Source: Geobacter sp. (GTDB lineage Bacteria > Desulfobacterota > Desulfuromonadia > Geobacterales > Pseudopelobacteraceae). From it: 64,000 nucleotides of DNA. A program made the position numbers and the translations under genes. Positions within the stretch are counted from its first letter, which is position 1. Each line of letters opens with the position of its first letter. The notes below the pieces were generated by a model, which was not told where the DNA came from, made no database searches, and saw only the letters and a list, made by a program, of their open reading frames with translations. Shown here one piece after another: positions 19,967 through 29,276 of this stretch. The stretch covers positions 191,212 to 255,211 of the forward strand of contig PJFB01000006.1 in the NCBI GenBank assembly GCA_003574895.1, given 5' to 3'.

Positions 19967-20755
19967 ATGGGCGGAAACATCTTGCATAACCGCTATCCTC
20001 TGACGGTCGTGATCATTGCCAAAAACGAGGCGGAGCGAATCGAAGCATGCCTGCAAAGCGTGTCGTGGGCCGATGAAATCGTGGTAGTGGATTCGGGCAG
20101 CAGCGACGCAACCTGTGAGATTGCCAGACGTTATACGGACAAGGTGTTTGACGTCCCATGGCGCGGTTTTGGTCCACAGAAGCAGGCTGCCGTGGACTTG
20201 GCAAACAATGACTGGATACTCAACATTGATTGCGACGAGCGGGTGACGCCGGAACTGGGGCAGGAAATACGAGGCATCCTGGCCCAGGACACGATTAATA
20301 TAGCTTACTCCGTGCCAAGGCGGACGTTTCTGGGGGATAAGGAAATCGGTCATTGCGGGTGGTATCCTGATCGCACCATCCGCTTATTCAACCGTCGGCG
20401 GGCACGTTTCTCCGACAACATCGTGCATGAACGGGTCGTGGCGGATGGTCCGGTTGCCGCTTGCAAAGGGCACCTGCTCCACTTCTCCTTCAGCGGAATC
20501 GGGCCGGTTCTGACCAAACTCAATCACTACAGCGACCTTTCCGCCAGCCAGATGTTCGAGCAAGGTAGAAGGTGCCGGCTGTTCGACCTGACCGCCAGAC
20601 CGTTGTTCGCTTTCTTTAAGACATATCTGCTTCGGCTTGGTTTTCTCGATGGCATGGAAGGGCTGGAAATCTCGATAACTACAGCTCTGTTGACGTTTGC
20701 CAAGTATGCCAAGCTGCGGGAGTTGTGCAACCGCCAGGCAAGGCGCGACATATGA
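19967..20755 (+). CDS. Glycosyltransferase family 2, WaaE/KdtX-like
   Basis: Protein of 262 aa. The GT-A fold begins with LTVVIIAKNEAERIEACLQSV, then ADEIVVVDSGSSDAT and the metal-binding NIDCDERVTPEL. This pattern is that of WaaE/KdtX enzymes, which add glucose to the LPS inner core heptose. The ATG at 19967 is preferred over a TTG at 19961. The preceding stop lies at 19962-19964, so the genes are contiguous. It ends overlapping the next GT9 gene by 4 bp. Confidence 0.85.
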   Translation: MGGNILHNRYPLTVVIIAKNEAERIEACLQSVSWADEIVVVDSGSSDATCEIARRYTDKVFDVPWRGFGPQKQAAVDLANNDWILNIDCDERVTPELGQEIRGILAQDTINIAYSVPRRTFLGDKEIGHCGWYPDRTIRLFNRRRARFSDNIVHERVVADGPVAACKGHLLHFSFSGIGPVLTKLNHYSDLSASQMFEQGRRCRLFDLTARPLFAFFKTYLLRLGFLDGMEGLEISITTALLTFAKYAKLRELCNRQARRDI

Positions 20756-21894
20756 TACCTGCCCCGCGGAATATCCTGATCGCCAACATCCGCTTGATCG
20801 GCGACGTTATCCTGACGACCCCACTCATCGGCCTGCTCAAAGAAGCCTATCCCGATGCAGCCATCGATATCCTGGTCAACCGCGGCACGGGAGAGTTCCT
20901 GGAAAAGGACCCCCGGATACGTAGCGTCATCTATTCACATGGCCGCGAGACAGGTGCGACACAAGCAAGGAACGGCTATCTGGGGAAGATCTTCCGCCGG
21001 TACGACCTGGCAATCAACATGAACGCCTCGGACCGTGGGACAATTGCCATCTTGCTGGCTGGGAAAAGGGTGCGAATCGGGTTTTATACGGGCAGCCCCA
21101 AAATCAAAAACCTGTGGCAGAGGCTTCTGCTGACCCACCCCATCCCTTTTCCCGAGGATATCCAGGTAGCGCGTTATTGCCAGATCGTTGCCCAGGCTTT
21201 GAATATTCCCCATGACCATCTGGTGGTGAAGGTCTTTTGGGATGATCAGGATGCGGCAAAAGTCAACAAGGTACTTGAGGAACGCGGGGTGGCAAACCAG
21301 TTTTTTGTGGTGCATCCCTTTGCCAGGTGGATTTATAAATTCTGGGACTTCGGAAAGTTTGCCGCCACAAGCGATGCAATTCACGAGCGTTACGGACTGC
21401 AACCGGTCTGGACATCGTCTCCCTCGCCAGAGGAGAAGGCTCTGCTCGTTGACGCCGTTGCCATGTGCCGGCACAAGCCGGTTCTTATCAGCGGCGAGCT
21501 AACCCTCAGCCAGATGACCTGCCTGCTTGGACATGCGGCCCTGTATCTGGGGCTGGACACAGCCGTGAGCCATCTGGCTGCAAGCACAGGGGTACCTATG
21601 GTTGCCCTGTACGGTCCAACCTTTACCTCACGCTGGTTTCCTTGGTATAACGATGGCCCGGCGGATCAGGAATGCCCGTCCGAACGGGGGCTGTTGCATC
21701 GTGGAAACTGCGTGGTCGTGCAAAAGGACCTCAAGTGCGTCCCCTGCGGGAAAGCAGGATGTGACGACAGCGGTTGCTTTGCAAGCCCATGTCTTCAGGA
21801 CGTTACGGCGGACGAAGTGCTGTCGGCGGTCGCCACCTGCCTCACGGACGTGACTTTACCAAACAGGAACAGCATAACAGGGACGAATAAATGA
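20752..21894 (+). CDS. Heptosyltransferase-family protein (GT9), WaaQ-like
   Basis: Protein of 380 aa from the ATG that overlaps the upstream stop (ATGA). The N-terminal block NILIANIRLIGDVILTTPLIGLL is a heptosyltransferase signature. The C-terminal block MTCLLGHAALYLGLDTAVSHLAAS and GVPMVALYGPT fit GT9. A Cys-rich insert near the C-terminus (CVPCGKAGCDDSGCFASPC) may bind a metal or form disulfides; it resembles the tail of heptosyltransferase III homologues. Likely transfers a further core heptose. Confidence 0.85.
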   Translation: MIPAPRNILIANIRLIGDVILTTPLIGLLKEAYPDAAIDILVNRGTGEFLEKDPRIRSVIYSHGRETGATQARNGYLGKIFRRYDLAINMNASDRGTIAILLAGKRVRIGFYTGSPKIKNLWQRLLLTHPIPFPEDIQVARYCQIVAQALNIPHDHLVVKVFWDDQDAAKVNKVLEERGVANQFFVVHPFARWIYKFWDFGKFAATSDAIHERYGLQPVWTSSPSPEEKALLVDAVAMCRHKPVLISGELTLSQMTCLLGHAALYLGLDTAVSHLAASTGVPMVALYGPTFTSRWFPWYNDGPADQECPSERGLLHRGNCVVVQKDLKCVPCGKAGCDDSGCFASPCLQDVTADEVLSAVATCLTDVTLPNRNSITGTNK

Positions 21895-23237
21895 ATGAAC
21901 CCATCATGGACACGGTCAGCGGACGGGGCACATGGCTGATCCTCTCCCATGCATTTAATATGGATGGCCGGGCCGCCAGCCAGACCATTACCGACAAGAT
22001 ACCGGTTTTAATGGAAATGGGAGTTACCCCGGTGGTGGTCAGTGCCCAGACCGGGACAAAGGACCTGGTGATAGAACACCACCAGGTGCCGGCAATCGCT
22101 CCCTCCGGCCTGAAATTCGACATGCGGCATATCTTGAAGAAGCATTTTCACAACCCCTTTATATTCAAACTGATCAAGGGATTTGTATCACTGGCGATTC
22201 TCCCATTTTATCTGCTTGAGCGCGCTTTCATTCATCTGGAAAGTCAGTGGTCCTGGTTTGTAATGGCCTACTTCACAGGGGCCCGTCTTATAAAAAGACA
22301 CAAACCGGCTCTTGTTTATTCGACCGGCGGAGCCAATTCCGCCCATTTTGCCGGTTATCTGCTTGCAAAGCGCTTCGGCATCCCGTGGATTGCCGAACTC
22401 CATGACCCGATGATTCATGAACACTGGCGGGGAGCCAGGATGGCCTATCGCTGGGCAGCGTATTTGGAACGCATAATCTGTCGTCATGCCTCCGCAGCCT
22501 GGTGGTTCACCGAGGGGGCACTGACAAAAGCCACCATGCGCAACCCCATGTTGGGCAAACGGGGGCACATGATCATTCCCGGAGTGCAACAGCCAGACTT
22601 TCAAGGCACGGTCTACCGACGCCGCTCCAAAATTCATTTTGGGCATTTTGGTTCCCTGGCAGAAACCAGGAACCTGGCCATTGTCATCAAGGCTCTTCAT
22701 GCACTGCTGAGCGATCACCCGGAATACAGTCAACTTGTGCAGATAGATGTCTATGGCTCCAGGCTTGATGCAATTTCCCGAAAAGCACTGCTTGATTACC
22801 CTCTTCCAGGTGTTGTGGTGGAACATGGCCGCTTGGAAAATGATGCGGCTTCCGGTAAAAGCGGGCGCCAACTTGTGCTCGAAGCAATGCGGCAATCAGA
22901 CGTACTGATTCTCTTGCATGGCAGTGATCCCTTCTGCGAAGATTATATTCCGTCAAAATTATTTGAATACCTCTGGACCAAAAGACCGATTTTGGGATTA
23001 ATCTGGCGGAACAGGCAACTTGAGCGAATCCTAGACGAGCGTGGCCATATTGCTGTGAATGCACTGGATGTTGAGCAGACAAGACTGCATTTGTACACCC
23101 TGATACAGCAATGGGAAAACCAAATGCTTCCGGATAATGAAAACAGCAACCCCTTCAAAGTACAGGAGGCGGTGTCGCAGATTGCAGCATTGGCAGAGAA
23201 TGTACTTGCAAGCAGCAAAACAGACCTATGGAGATAA
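21891..23237 (+). CDS. Glycosyltransferase, GT-B type
   Basis: Protein of 448 aa, GT4-like. The N-terminal domain has WLILSHAFNMDGRAASQTITDK, and a hydrophobic segment (about 105-122) could be membrane-associated. The central YSTGGANSAHFAGYLLAKRFGIPWIAELHDP block is typical of group 1 glycosyltransferases. The C-terminal domain ends with PSKLFEYLWTKRPILGLI, equivalent to the EX7E region. It overlaps the GT9 gene by 4 bp. Substrate unknown. Confidence 0.75.
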   Translation: MNEPIMDTVSGRGTWLILSHAFNMDGRAASQTITDKIPVLMEMGVTPVVVSAQTGTKDLVIEHHQVPAIAPSGLKFDMRHILKKHFHNPFIFKLIKGFVSLAILPFYLLERAFIHLESQWSWFVMAYFTGARLIKRHKPALVYSTGGANSAHFAGYLLAKRFGIPWIAELHDPMIHEHWRGARMAYRWAAYLERIICRHASAAWWFTEGALTKATMRNPMLGKRGHMIIPGVQQPDFQGTVYRRRSKIHFGHFGSLAETRNLAIVIKALHALLSDHPEYSQLVQIDVYGSRLDAISRKALLDYPLPGVVVEHGRLENDAASGKSGRQLVLEAMRQSDVLILLHGSDPFCEDYIPSKLFEYLWTKRPILGLIWRNRQLERILDERGHIAVNALDVEQTRLHLYTLIQQWENQMLPDNENSNPFKVQEAVSQIAALAENVLASSKTDLWR

Positions 23238-23241
23238 CCGG

Positions 23242-24114
23242 ATGGAGCCATTAGTTATATTTTGCAAATCATACAGAAACGATGTTCTCAGGGCGAAAAC
23301 ACTGGTTGAGAGCATTCAAAAATACAACAAGGAAAAGTTTCCTCTCTATATTTCCGTCCCGGAGTCAGACTTGGAACTTTTCAGGGAAAAGCTTGCCGGT
23401 TTGACTTTCACCTTGCTGAAGGATGAAGATATTCTTCAGTTGAATCCCCGCCATTCGTTACAGCTGATGCATGAGATCCCCGGCGGGCTTATGCAGCAGA
23501 TCATCAAGGCGGAATTCTGGCGAACGGGATTATGCCGAAACTACCTCATGATTGATTCTGATGCCTATTTCATACGGGATTTTGGCATCAGGGACTTCAT
23601 GTATGACGATGAAACCCCCTACACTGTTTTGCACGAGGGCAAGGACCTTCTGGAGTTTGCAGCGCGCAGGGGGATGATGAAGAAGATCAAGTCCGGATAT
23701 GGCTTATCAATGGACGTTGCTGAAAAATATTTCAACAGGCCAAGGAGAGTGTTTAATTTCGGGCCGATACCCATTATCTGTTCCACTGCAGTCTGGCAGG
23801 CCCTGGACGAACAGTTCTCGGTGCCGCGAAACCTCAGCTTCTATGATCTGCTCAAGATCTTTCCCAGCGAAATGTACTGGTATGGCGAATCAATGCTCAA
23901 ATACCAATCGGTGCGCCTCATCCCGGTAGAGCCGTTTTTCAAGGTGTTCCATTATGTCGGTCAGTACGAAGAGAGTTTGATGCTCGGCATGACCGAAGAG
24001 ATGCTTGCCGAAATGTTTCTTGGCGTCATCAAGCAGTCGAACTGGGATAGGCAATCGGATTTCATCCCCAGGAAAAGGCGGACATGGAAGACCTTGTGGT
24101 TGAAAAAACGATGA
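23242..24114 (+). CDS. DUF6492-like putative glycosyltransferase
   Basis: Protein of 290 aa, starting at the ATG (23242) that follows the previous stop by 4 bp with GGAG upstream. The opening PLVIFCKSYRNDVLRAKTLVESIQKYN and the YLMIDSDAYFIRDFG acidic motif recall the GT-A fold with a DXD-like metal site. Its similarity to DUF6492 proteins is from recall, not from a search. Base composition is AT-richer than in lpx genes. It lies among LPS glycosyltransferases and its stop overlaps the next start. Confidence 0.6.
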   Translation: MEPLVIFCKSYRNDVLRAKTLVESIQKYNKEKFPLYISVPESDLELFREKLAGLTFTLLKDEDILQLNPRHSLQLMHEIPGGLMQQIIKAEFWRTGLCRNYLMIDSDAYFIRDFGIRDFMYDDETPYTVLHEGKDLLEFAARRGMMKKIKSGYGLSMDVAEKYFNRPRRVFNFGPIPIICSTAVWQALDEQFSVPRNLSFYDLLKIFPSEMYWYGESMLKYQSVRLIPVEPFFKVFHYVGQYEESLMLGMTEEMLAEMFLGVIKQSNWDRQSDFIPRKRRTWKTLWLKKR

Positions 24115-25067
24115 GCGACAACCTGGTCAGCATCATCATCATCAGCTATAACGGGCTTTACGAGACAACGGCACCATGCCTGCACAGCATATTCGAACAG
24201 ACCGAATATACTGATTTCGAGGTGATCGTTGTCGACAACAACTCCACCGACGGGACCCAGGATTATCTTAAGGCTTTGGCCGGCAGGGAACCGCGGCTGA
24301 AATATATCCTTAACACGACGAATCGCGGTTTTGCCGGTGGGAATAATGATGGCATCAAAATGGCCAATGGCCGGTTTCTGATCTTGCTGAACAGCGACAC
24401 AAGGGTTTCAAAGGGGTGGTTGGAAAGGATCGTCGACGTATTGGCATCCGATCCTGCCATCGGACTTGCCGGACCGGTCTCGAATTCGACGGGCAATGAG
24501 CAGACCGTTTATATAGCCGCCACGACACCCGAAGAAATCCTAGATGAAGGCGTGCTCTGGGCAAGGATGAGTCGCGGTGACATTGTCCCGATGGAACGTC
24601 TCTGTTTTTTTTGTGTTGCCACGAGGCGTGACGTGGTCGACAAGGTCGGCTTGCTCGATGAAAATTACGGCCTCGGTTTTTATGAAGACGATGATTATTG
24701 TCTCCGGGTCAAAAATGCCGGATTTCGTCTTGTATGCTGCGAGGATGTCTTCGTGTATCACCGGGGGAGCGCCTCGTTCGGTAAAGCGCCCTGCAAGACC
24801 AGGGAACTTTTGAAGAAGAACCGCAGCCTGCTGGAAAAGAAATTCAATATACGTTACAATCCCCGACACCCGCGTGACCGGCAACTGGACCTCGTTGTCT
24901 CCTATGTCCAGGGGCTTGCCTCCTCCCGGGACGCCGAGGCTTTACGCTTCAAGATCAATAACCGCTTGCAGGTCATCAACGAAATGATGCCCCGCGGTTT
25001 TTTCAAACGGTGGCAATTCAGGAGACGACTCTCGTCAACCCTGTCCGCGCTTCAAAATGCCCTGTAA
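24111..25067 (+). CDS. Glycosyltransferase family 2 (rhamnosyltransferase-like)
   Basis: Protein of 318 aa from the ATG at 24111, which overlaps the preceding stop. An upstream ATG at 24084 is in frame but lies inside the neighbour. The GT-A core is VSIIIISYNGLYETTAPCLHSI, VIVVDNNSTDGTQDYL, NRGFAGGNNDGI and FLILLNSDTRVSKGWL. The DDDYCLRVKNAGF block near residue 200 is typical of rhamnosyl- and related transferases. Donor and linkage cannot be assigned. Confidence 0.85.
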   Translation: MSDNLVSIIIISYNGLYETTAPCLHSIFEQTEYTDFEVIVVDNNSTDGTQDYLKALAGREPRLKYILNTTNRGFAGGNNDGIKMANGRFLILLNSDTRVSKGWLERIVDVLASDPAIGLAGPVSNSTGNEQTVYIAATTPEEILDEGVLWARMSRGDIVPMERLCFFCVATRRDVVDKVGLLDENYGLGFYEDDDYCLRVKNAGFRLVCCEDVFVYHRGSASFGKAPCKTRELLKKNRSLLEKKFNIRYNPRHPRDRQLDLVVSYVQGLASSRDAEALRFKINNRLQVINEMMPRGFFKRWQFRRRLSSTLSALQNAL

Positions 25068-25119
25068 TATCGAACACAATTTGTTGACATACTCAAATAG
25101 AAGCAGAGAGGATTCTTCC

Positions 25120-25977
25120 ATGGGGATAATAAAGGACATAAGAAAGAAAAAACGCAAGTTGATCACAAAATACAAGTGGGAAAAGCATAAATTGTCCGAT
25201 TGGTATCACACCTATATATCGACAAAAACCAGCGAATACGAGACCTCGTTAGGTTTCAAACTCCGCACCAGGGGATACATCGCCAACAAGTTGATGGCTG
25301 ATTCCTGCTTTGAAACGACCGAAATTAATATCCTGAAACAACTCATCGAAAAGAGTGACGTATTCATAGATGTCGGCGCCAATATTGGTTACTACACCTG
25401 CCTTGCATGCTCCCTGGGAAAGAGGGTGCTGGCCTTTGAGCCGCAACAGCAAAACCTGGCGTGCCTCATAGACAACATACATATCAACAACTGGACAGGC
25501 CTCGCAGAGGTGTTCCCCGTAGGATTGGGAGAGACACCCGGAATCCTGACCCTGTTCGGCGCATCAGGGCCAAGCGCCTCCCTTCTCGATGGCTGGGCCG
25601 GGTATTCCAATAAGTACAAAAAGATGATCCCCATAAACACCATGGACAATATCTTGTCAGGAAGATATCCCGAGAGCACGCTCACGGTCAAAATAGATGT
25701 GGAAGGTGCGGAATACAATGTACTGAAAGGCGCGGTAAACACCTTGAACCGGGCCATAAAACCGATGTGGTTTTTGGAAATTTGCCTTGATGAGTTCCAC
25801 CCGGGTGCCTGCAACACCAATTTTGAAGACACGTTCAAACTGTTTTTCGATTCCGGTTATCAGGCATATATTGCCGATGAAGCCAAGACGCCTGTATCCC
25901 TTGACGACATCCGGAATTGGGTCAGGAACGGGTCAACCGGACATTCCGAATTCAACTACTTCTTCCTGCCAGTGTAA
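25120..25977 (+). CDS. FkbM-family methyltransferase
   Basis: Protein of 285 aa. The ATG at 25120 is chosen because AGAGAGGA stands at proper distance; the upstream ATG at 25057 overlaps the preceding gene. The N-terminus is strongly basic (about residues 1-25). The SAM-binding block is SDVFIDVGANIGYYTCLAC, followed by VLAFEPQQQNL and the FkbM-typical VKIDVEGAEYNVLKGA. It probably O-methylates a surface sugar. The leading 60 codons are clearly AT-richer than neighbours, suggesting a mobile LPS cassette. Confidence 0.85.
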   Translation: MGIIKDIRKKKRKLITKYKWEKHKLSDWYHTYISTKTSEYETSLGFKLRTRGYIANKLMADSCFETTEINILKQLIEKSDVFIDVGANIGYYTCLACSLGKRVLAFEPQQQNLACLIDNIHINNWTGLAEVFPVGLGETPGILTLFGASGPSASLLDGWAGYSNKYKKMIPINTMDNILSGRYPESTLTVKIDVEGAEYNVLKGAVNTLNRAIKPMWFLEICLDEFHPGACNTNFEDTFKLFFDSGYQAYIADEAKTPVSLDDIRNWVRNGSTGHSEFNYFFLPV

Positions 25978-26024
25978 CTATTGAATCTATAGTGTAACCT
26001 GCAATTACATGGGGAATTTCCTTA

Positions 26025-26963
26025 ATGCGTAAACAGTACATAGAAGTGCCGCTGGCAACGCGTTGTCGCGGCCTCTGCTCCAACCTCATGCGGCTCAAGG
26101 GCAATCTCCTCGGCCCCACATATTGGCTGGCGGCATTAATTGCCGGCGGTCCGGGACTCATGTTCCACCTCAGGTGTTCCTGGTTGGGCGTTGTTTCGTT
26201 TGTCACCAGGTGCCTGAAACGGGGCAGCTACAATCTGATGTTCTTTCCCATGGACTCGACACGCTATTTTGAATTCCACGAATCATGGAAACGGCTTAAC
26301 GGCCTGCCGTTCGAACGTTATCTTGATGTGTCGTCGCCGCGGCTTCTGCCGTTCATGCTCATGCGAGCAAATGCCCGCGCCACGGCGGAGTTCATAAACC
26401 CTGACCCCAGCGATATACGCGATACAGAGCAGTTTTTCACCGCGTTCCGTATCAATGACCGCTGCAGATTCAACAACTGTACGGTCGCTCAAGCCGATTT
26501 CGCACCATCGTCCTTTGATCTGATCACCTGTCTTTCGGTCCTCGAACACATCCCGTCCGACCGCGAGGCGGTCAGCCAGATGTGGGCACTCCTGAAGCCG
26601 GGCGGCAGGCTTGTGCTTACCGTGCCATGCATGAAACAGCCGCTCGAACAATATATCAGCCATAACCAGTATGGCGTCCTGGAGCCGGGCAGTGACGGCT
26701 ATACCTTCTGGCAACGCTATTACGACTCCGGCATGCTTCAGAAGACCGTCTTCGGCATCACCGGCCAACCCGAATACTCTGCCTTTTTTGGCGAAAAAAC
26801 CAATGGCCTCTTTTTCAGGAACGCGACCCTGAAACGACTTCTCGGCCCCAGGTATCCCTTCTGGCGGGAGCCCTACATGATGGCGATCGAATACCGTTAT
26901 TTCCAAACCATTGAGGAGTTGCCCGGAGAAGGGGTCGCCTACCTGGAGTTTGTCAAGAGATGA
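26025..26963 (+). CDS. Class I SAM-dependent methyltransferase-like protein
   Basis: Protein of 312 aa with a Methyltransf_11/DUF268-like core. The post-I region FDLITCLSVLEHIPSDREAVSQMWALLKPGG is clear, and LVLTVPC follows. Motif I (YLDVSSPRLLPFMLM) lacks the usual GXGXG glycine loop, so cofactor binding may be altered. A GGGGAA ribosome binding site precedes the ATG by a few bases. It overlaps the next gene by 4 bp. It likely modifies an LPS sugar; catalytic competence is uncertain. Confidence 0.7.
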   Translation: MRKQYIEVPLATRCRGLCSNLMRLKGNLLGPTYWLAALIAGGPGLMFHLRCSWLGVVSFVTRCLKRGSYNLMFFPMDSTRYFEFHESWKRLNGLPFERYLDVSSPRLLPFMLMRANARATAEFINPDPSDIRDTEQFFTAFRINDRCRFNNCTVAQADFAPSSFDLITCLSVLEHIPSDREAVSQMWALLKPGGRLVLTVPCMKQPLEQYISHNQYGVLEPGSDGYTFWQRYYDSGMLQKTVFGITGQPEYSAFFGEKTNGLFFRNATLKRLLGPRYPFWREPYMMAIEYRYFQTIEELPGEGVAYLEFVKR

Positions 26964-27970
26964 GTACCCCCATACTATCCATCTGCATCGCTACCTACAA
27001 TCGTGCCGACTTCATCGGAGAAACGCTTGACAGCATAATCTGCCAGCTTACCGACGAGGTGGAGATTGTCATACTTGACGGCGCATCCACCGACAATACC
27101 CCAACAGTCATGGAGCGGTATGCCGCCAGCTGCCCCAACCTGCGTTACATAAGGCTGCCGCAAAAGGGTGGTGTTGACCAGGATTTCTGCAAGGCCGTAG
27201 AATACGCTGGCGGCAAATACTGCTGGCTGTTCTCCGATGACGACCTGTTCAAACCTGGCGCAGTGCAGGCAGTGCTAAAGAAGTTGCGGGACGATCACAG
27301 CTTGGTGATTGTGAATGCCGAGGTCATGAACCTTGATTTCTCCGTCCTTTTCATGCCATCCATGCTTGGCAACACAGTGGACGAGATCTATCAGTCCGCT
27401 GAATTGGATCCCCTTTTCAGCAGGATCGTACCGACCATCACGTTTATCGGATGCGTCGTCATCAAACGGGCCACATGGCTGGAACGTGAACATGCCCGCT
27501 ATTTCGGCACCGAGTTCATCCATGTGGGCGTCATCTTTCAGGCACCATTGCCCGGCACAGCCTGTGTCATGGCGCAACCCTACATTGCAATCCGTTACGG
27601 CAATGCCCAGTGGTCGTCCCGTTCATTCGAAATCTGGATGCAGAAGTGGCCGCGCCTGATCTGGTCGTTTGGCCACATATCCGATGATACCAAACGACAA
27701 CGGGTAAAACCTGAACCCTGGAGGAGATTGCAAACCCTCAGGCTTTACCGGGCGCTAGGTTCATATTCACCGGAAATGTATGAAAAGATAGTTACCCCAA
27801 GCAACGCATCCGGCCTTTGGAAACTTGCGGCGCGTGCCATTTCCAGGATACCGCTGCCTGCTTGGAACGCATACATGCTTTGGTATCTCAGGACATTCAA
27901 AAACAAGTCAAACAAACAGATGACTATCTACGATCTGTCAATCACCAGGAAGAAGATTTCAGCGAAATAA
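26960..27970 (+). CDS. Glycosyltransferase family 2, abequosyltransferase-like
   Basis: Protein of 336 aa. The GT-A core is ILSICIATYNRADFIGETLDSI, VEIVILDGASTDNTPTVM and KYCWLFSDDDLFKPGAV, where the DDD is the metal site. The SDDDLF and later FIGCVVIKRATW blocks resemble WbaV/abequosyl-type transferases. The ATG overlaps the methyltransferase stop. It likely adds a (deoxy)sugar to the core or O-unit; donor unknown. Confidence 0.8.
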   Translation: MSTPILSICIATYNRADFIGETLDSIICQLTDEVEIVILDGASTDNTPTVMERYAASCPNLRYIRLPQKGGVDQDFCKAVEYAGGKYCWLFSDDDLFKPGAVQAVLKKLRDDHSLVIVNAEVMNLDFSVLFMPSMLGNTVDEIYQSAELDPLFSRIVPTITFIGCVVIKRATWLEREHARYFGTEFIHVGVIFQAPLPGTACVMAQPYIAIRYGNAQWSSRSFEIWMQKWPRLIWSFGHISDDTKRQRVKPEPWRRLQTLRLYRALGSYSPEMYEKIVTPSNASGLWKLAARAISRIPLPAWNAYMLWYLRTFKNKSNKQMTIYDLSITRKKISAK

Positions 27971-27995
27971 AACTCGGGAATTCCAAGGAGGAAGC

Positions 27996-29276
27996 ATGCA
28001 TATCACGTATCGGAAAAGTTGCAGAGTCTGCGGTTCTACAGCTCTGACACCGGTTATTAGTCTGGGGGAGCAGTATTTGCAAGGTTCTTTTGTCAAGCCG
28101 GGCAAAGAGTTGCCACCTTCCAGAAAGATTCCCATGTCTCTTGTACGCTGCGATCCCACGCTGGATGAGAATGCTTGCGGCCTGTTGCAGATGGAACATA
28201 CAGTACCTCCCGAAATTCTATATTCCGCGTATTGGTACCGCTCCGGGACCAATGCCACAATGCGCAACCACCTGAAAGGTATTGCCGATGCCGCGGTCGC
28301 CATTCTCGGCCGTGCCAATGGTCATGTGCTGGACATCGGCTGCAACGACGGCACGCTGCTCAGAAACTATCCTAAGGAATTCTCAAAGTACGGTGTTGAT
28401 CCTTCGGATGTGGCTCAAGAGATCGATAATAACGAGGTGACTGTCGTACAGGATATATTCCCGTCCAATGAGCTGTTGGCGCATCTGCAAGATGCCAAGC
28501 TTGATATCATCACATCGATTGCCATGTTCTATGATCTGGAAGATCCGGTAGCGTTCACAACCGGAATCAAAAATGTCCTGGCACCGGAGGGTATTTGGAT
28601 CTTTGAGATGTCTTACATGCCAACCATGCTCAAGATGACCTCTTACGACACAATCTGCCACGAGCACCTCGAATATTACAGCCTGGCTGTGATCGAAAAC
28701 ATCCTCAAGCAGAGTGGCCTGAAGGTCTTCAACGCCGAGCACAACGACATCAACGGTGGCAGCCTGCGCTGCTACGCCACCCACGCTGACAACTTTTCCT
28801 ATAAGCGGGAAGAATACCAACACAACCTACAGGCCATGCATCAGGATGAGTTCGATTTGATGCTCGATACCGACAAGCCATACAAGCATTTTCAGGATAG
28901 AATCAATGTCCATCGGGAAGAGCTGATTTCCCTGCTCAAGGGATTAAAAAAAGAAGGGAAACGGATTCATATCTACGGTGCCTCTACCAAGGGCAACACC
29001 ATCCTGCAGTGGTGTGGCATTGACAACAGGATCATCGACTATGCAGCAGAGCGCAATCCAGACAAATACGGCGCATATACGCTGGGCACCGATATTCCGA
29101 TCATTAGCGAGGCTGAATCCCGTGCCATGAAACCTGACTATTATTTGGTGCTCCCGTGGCATTTCAAAGATGAATTTGTGGAGCGGGAACGCGAAACCGT
29201 GGCAAGCGGCACCGGTTTGATTTTTCCTCTACCAAGCATTGAAATCATTACCAAAGAAGGGGTGGAGCGCCGGTGA
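27996..29276 (+). CDS. NDP-sugar C-methyltransferase-like protein
   Basis: Protein of 426 aa with three parts. A zinc-binding N-terminal domain (CRVCGSTALTPVISLGEQYLQGSF) is followed by a class I SAM domain with GHVLDIGCNDGTLLRNYP (about residues 108-125). A C-terminal Methyltransf_14-type Rossmann domain has KRIHIYGASTKGNTILQWCG. The conserved CHEHLEYYS motif matches sugar C-3 methyltransferases such as TylCIII and NovU. A perfect AAGGAGG site stands before ATG. It overlaps the SDR gene by 4 bp, so the two may act on the same nucleotide sugar. Confidence 0.85.
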   Translation: MHITYRKSCRVCGSTALTPVISLGEQYLQGSFVKPGKELPPSRKIPMSLVRCDPTLDENACGLLQMEHTVPPEILYSAYWYRSGTNATMRNHLKGIADAAVAILGRANGHVLDIGCNDGTLLRNYPKEFSKYGVDPSDVAQEIDNNEVTVVQDIFPSNELLAHLQDAKLDIITSIAMFYDLEDPVAFTTGIKNVLAPEGIWIFEMSYMPTMLKMTSYDTICHEHLEYYSLAVIENILKQSGLKVFNAEHNDINGGSLRCYATHADNFSYKREEYQHNLQAMHQDEFDLMLDTDKPYKHFQDRINVHREELISLLKGLKKEGKRIHIYGASTKGNTILQWCGIDNRIIDYAAERNPDKYGAYTLGTDIPIISEAESRAMKPDYYLVLPWHFKDEFVERERETVASGTGLIFPLPSIEIITKEGVERR

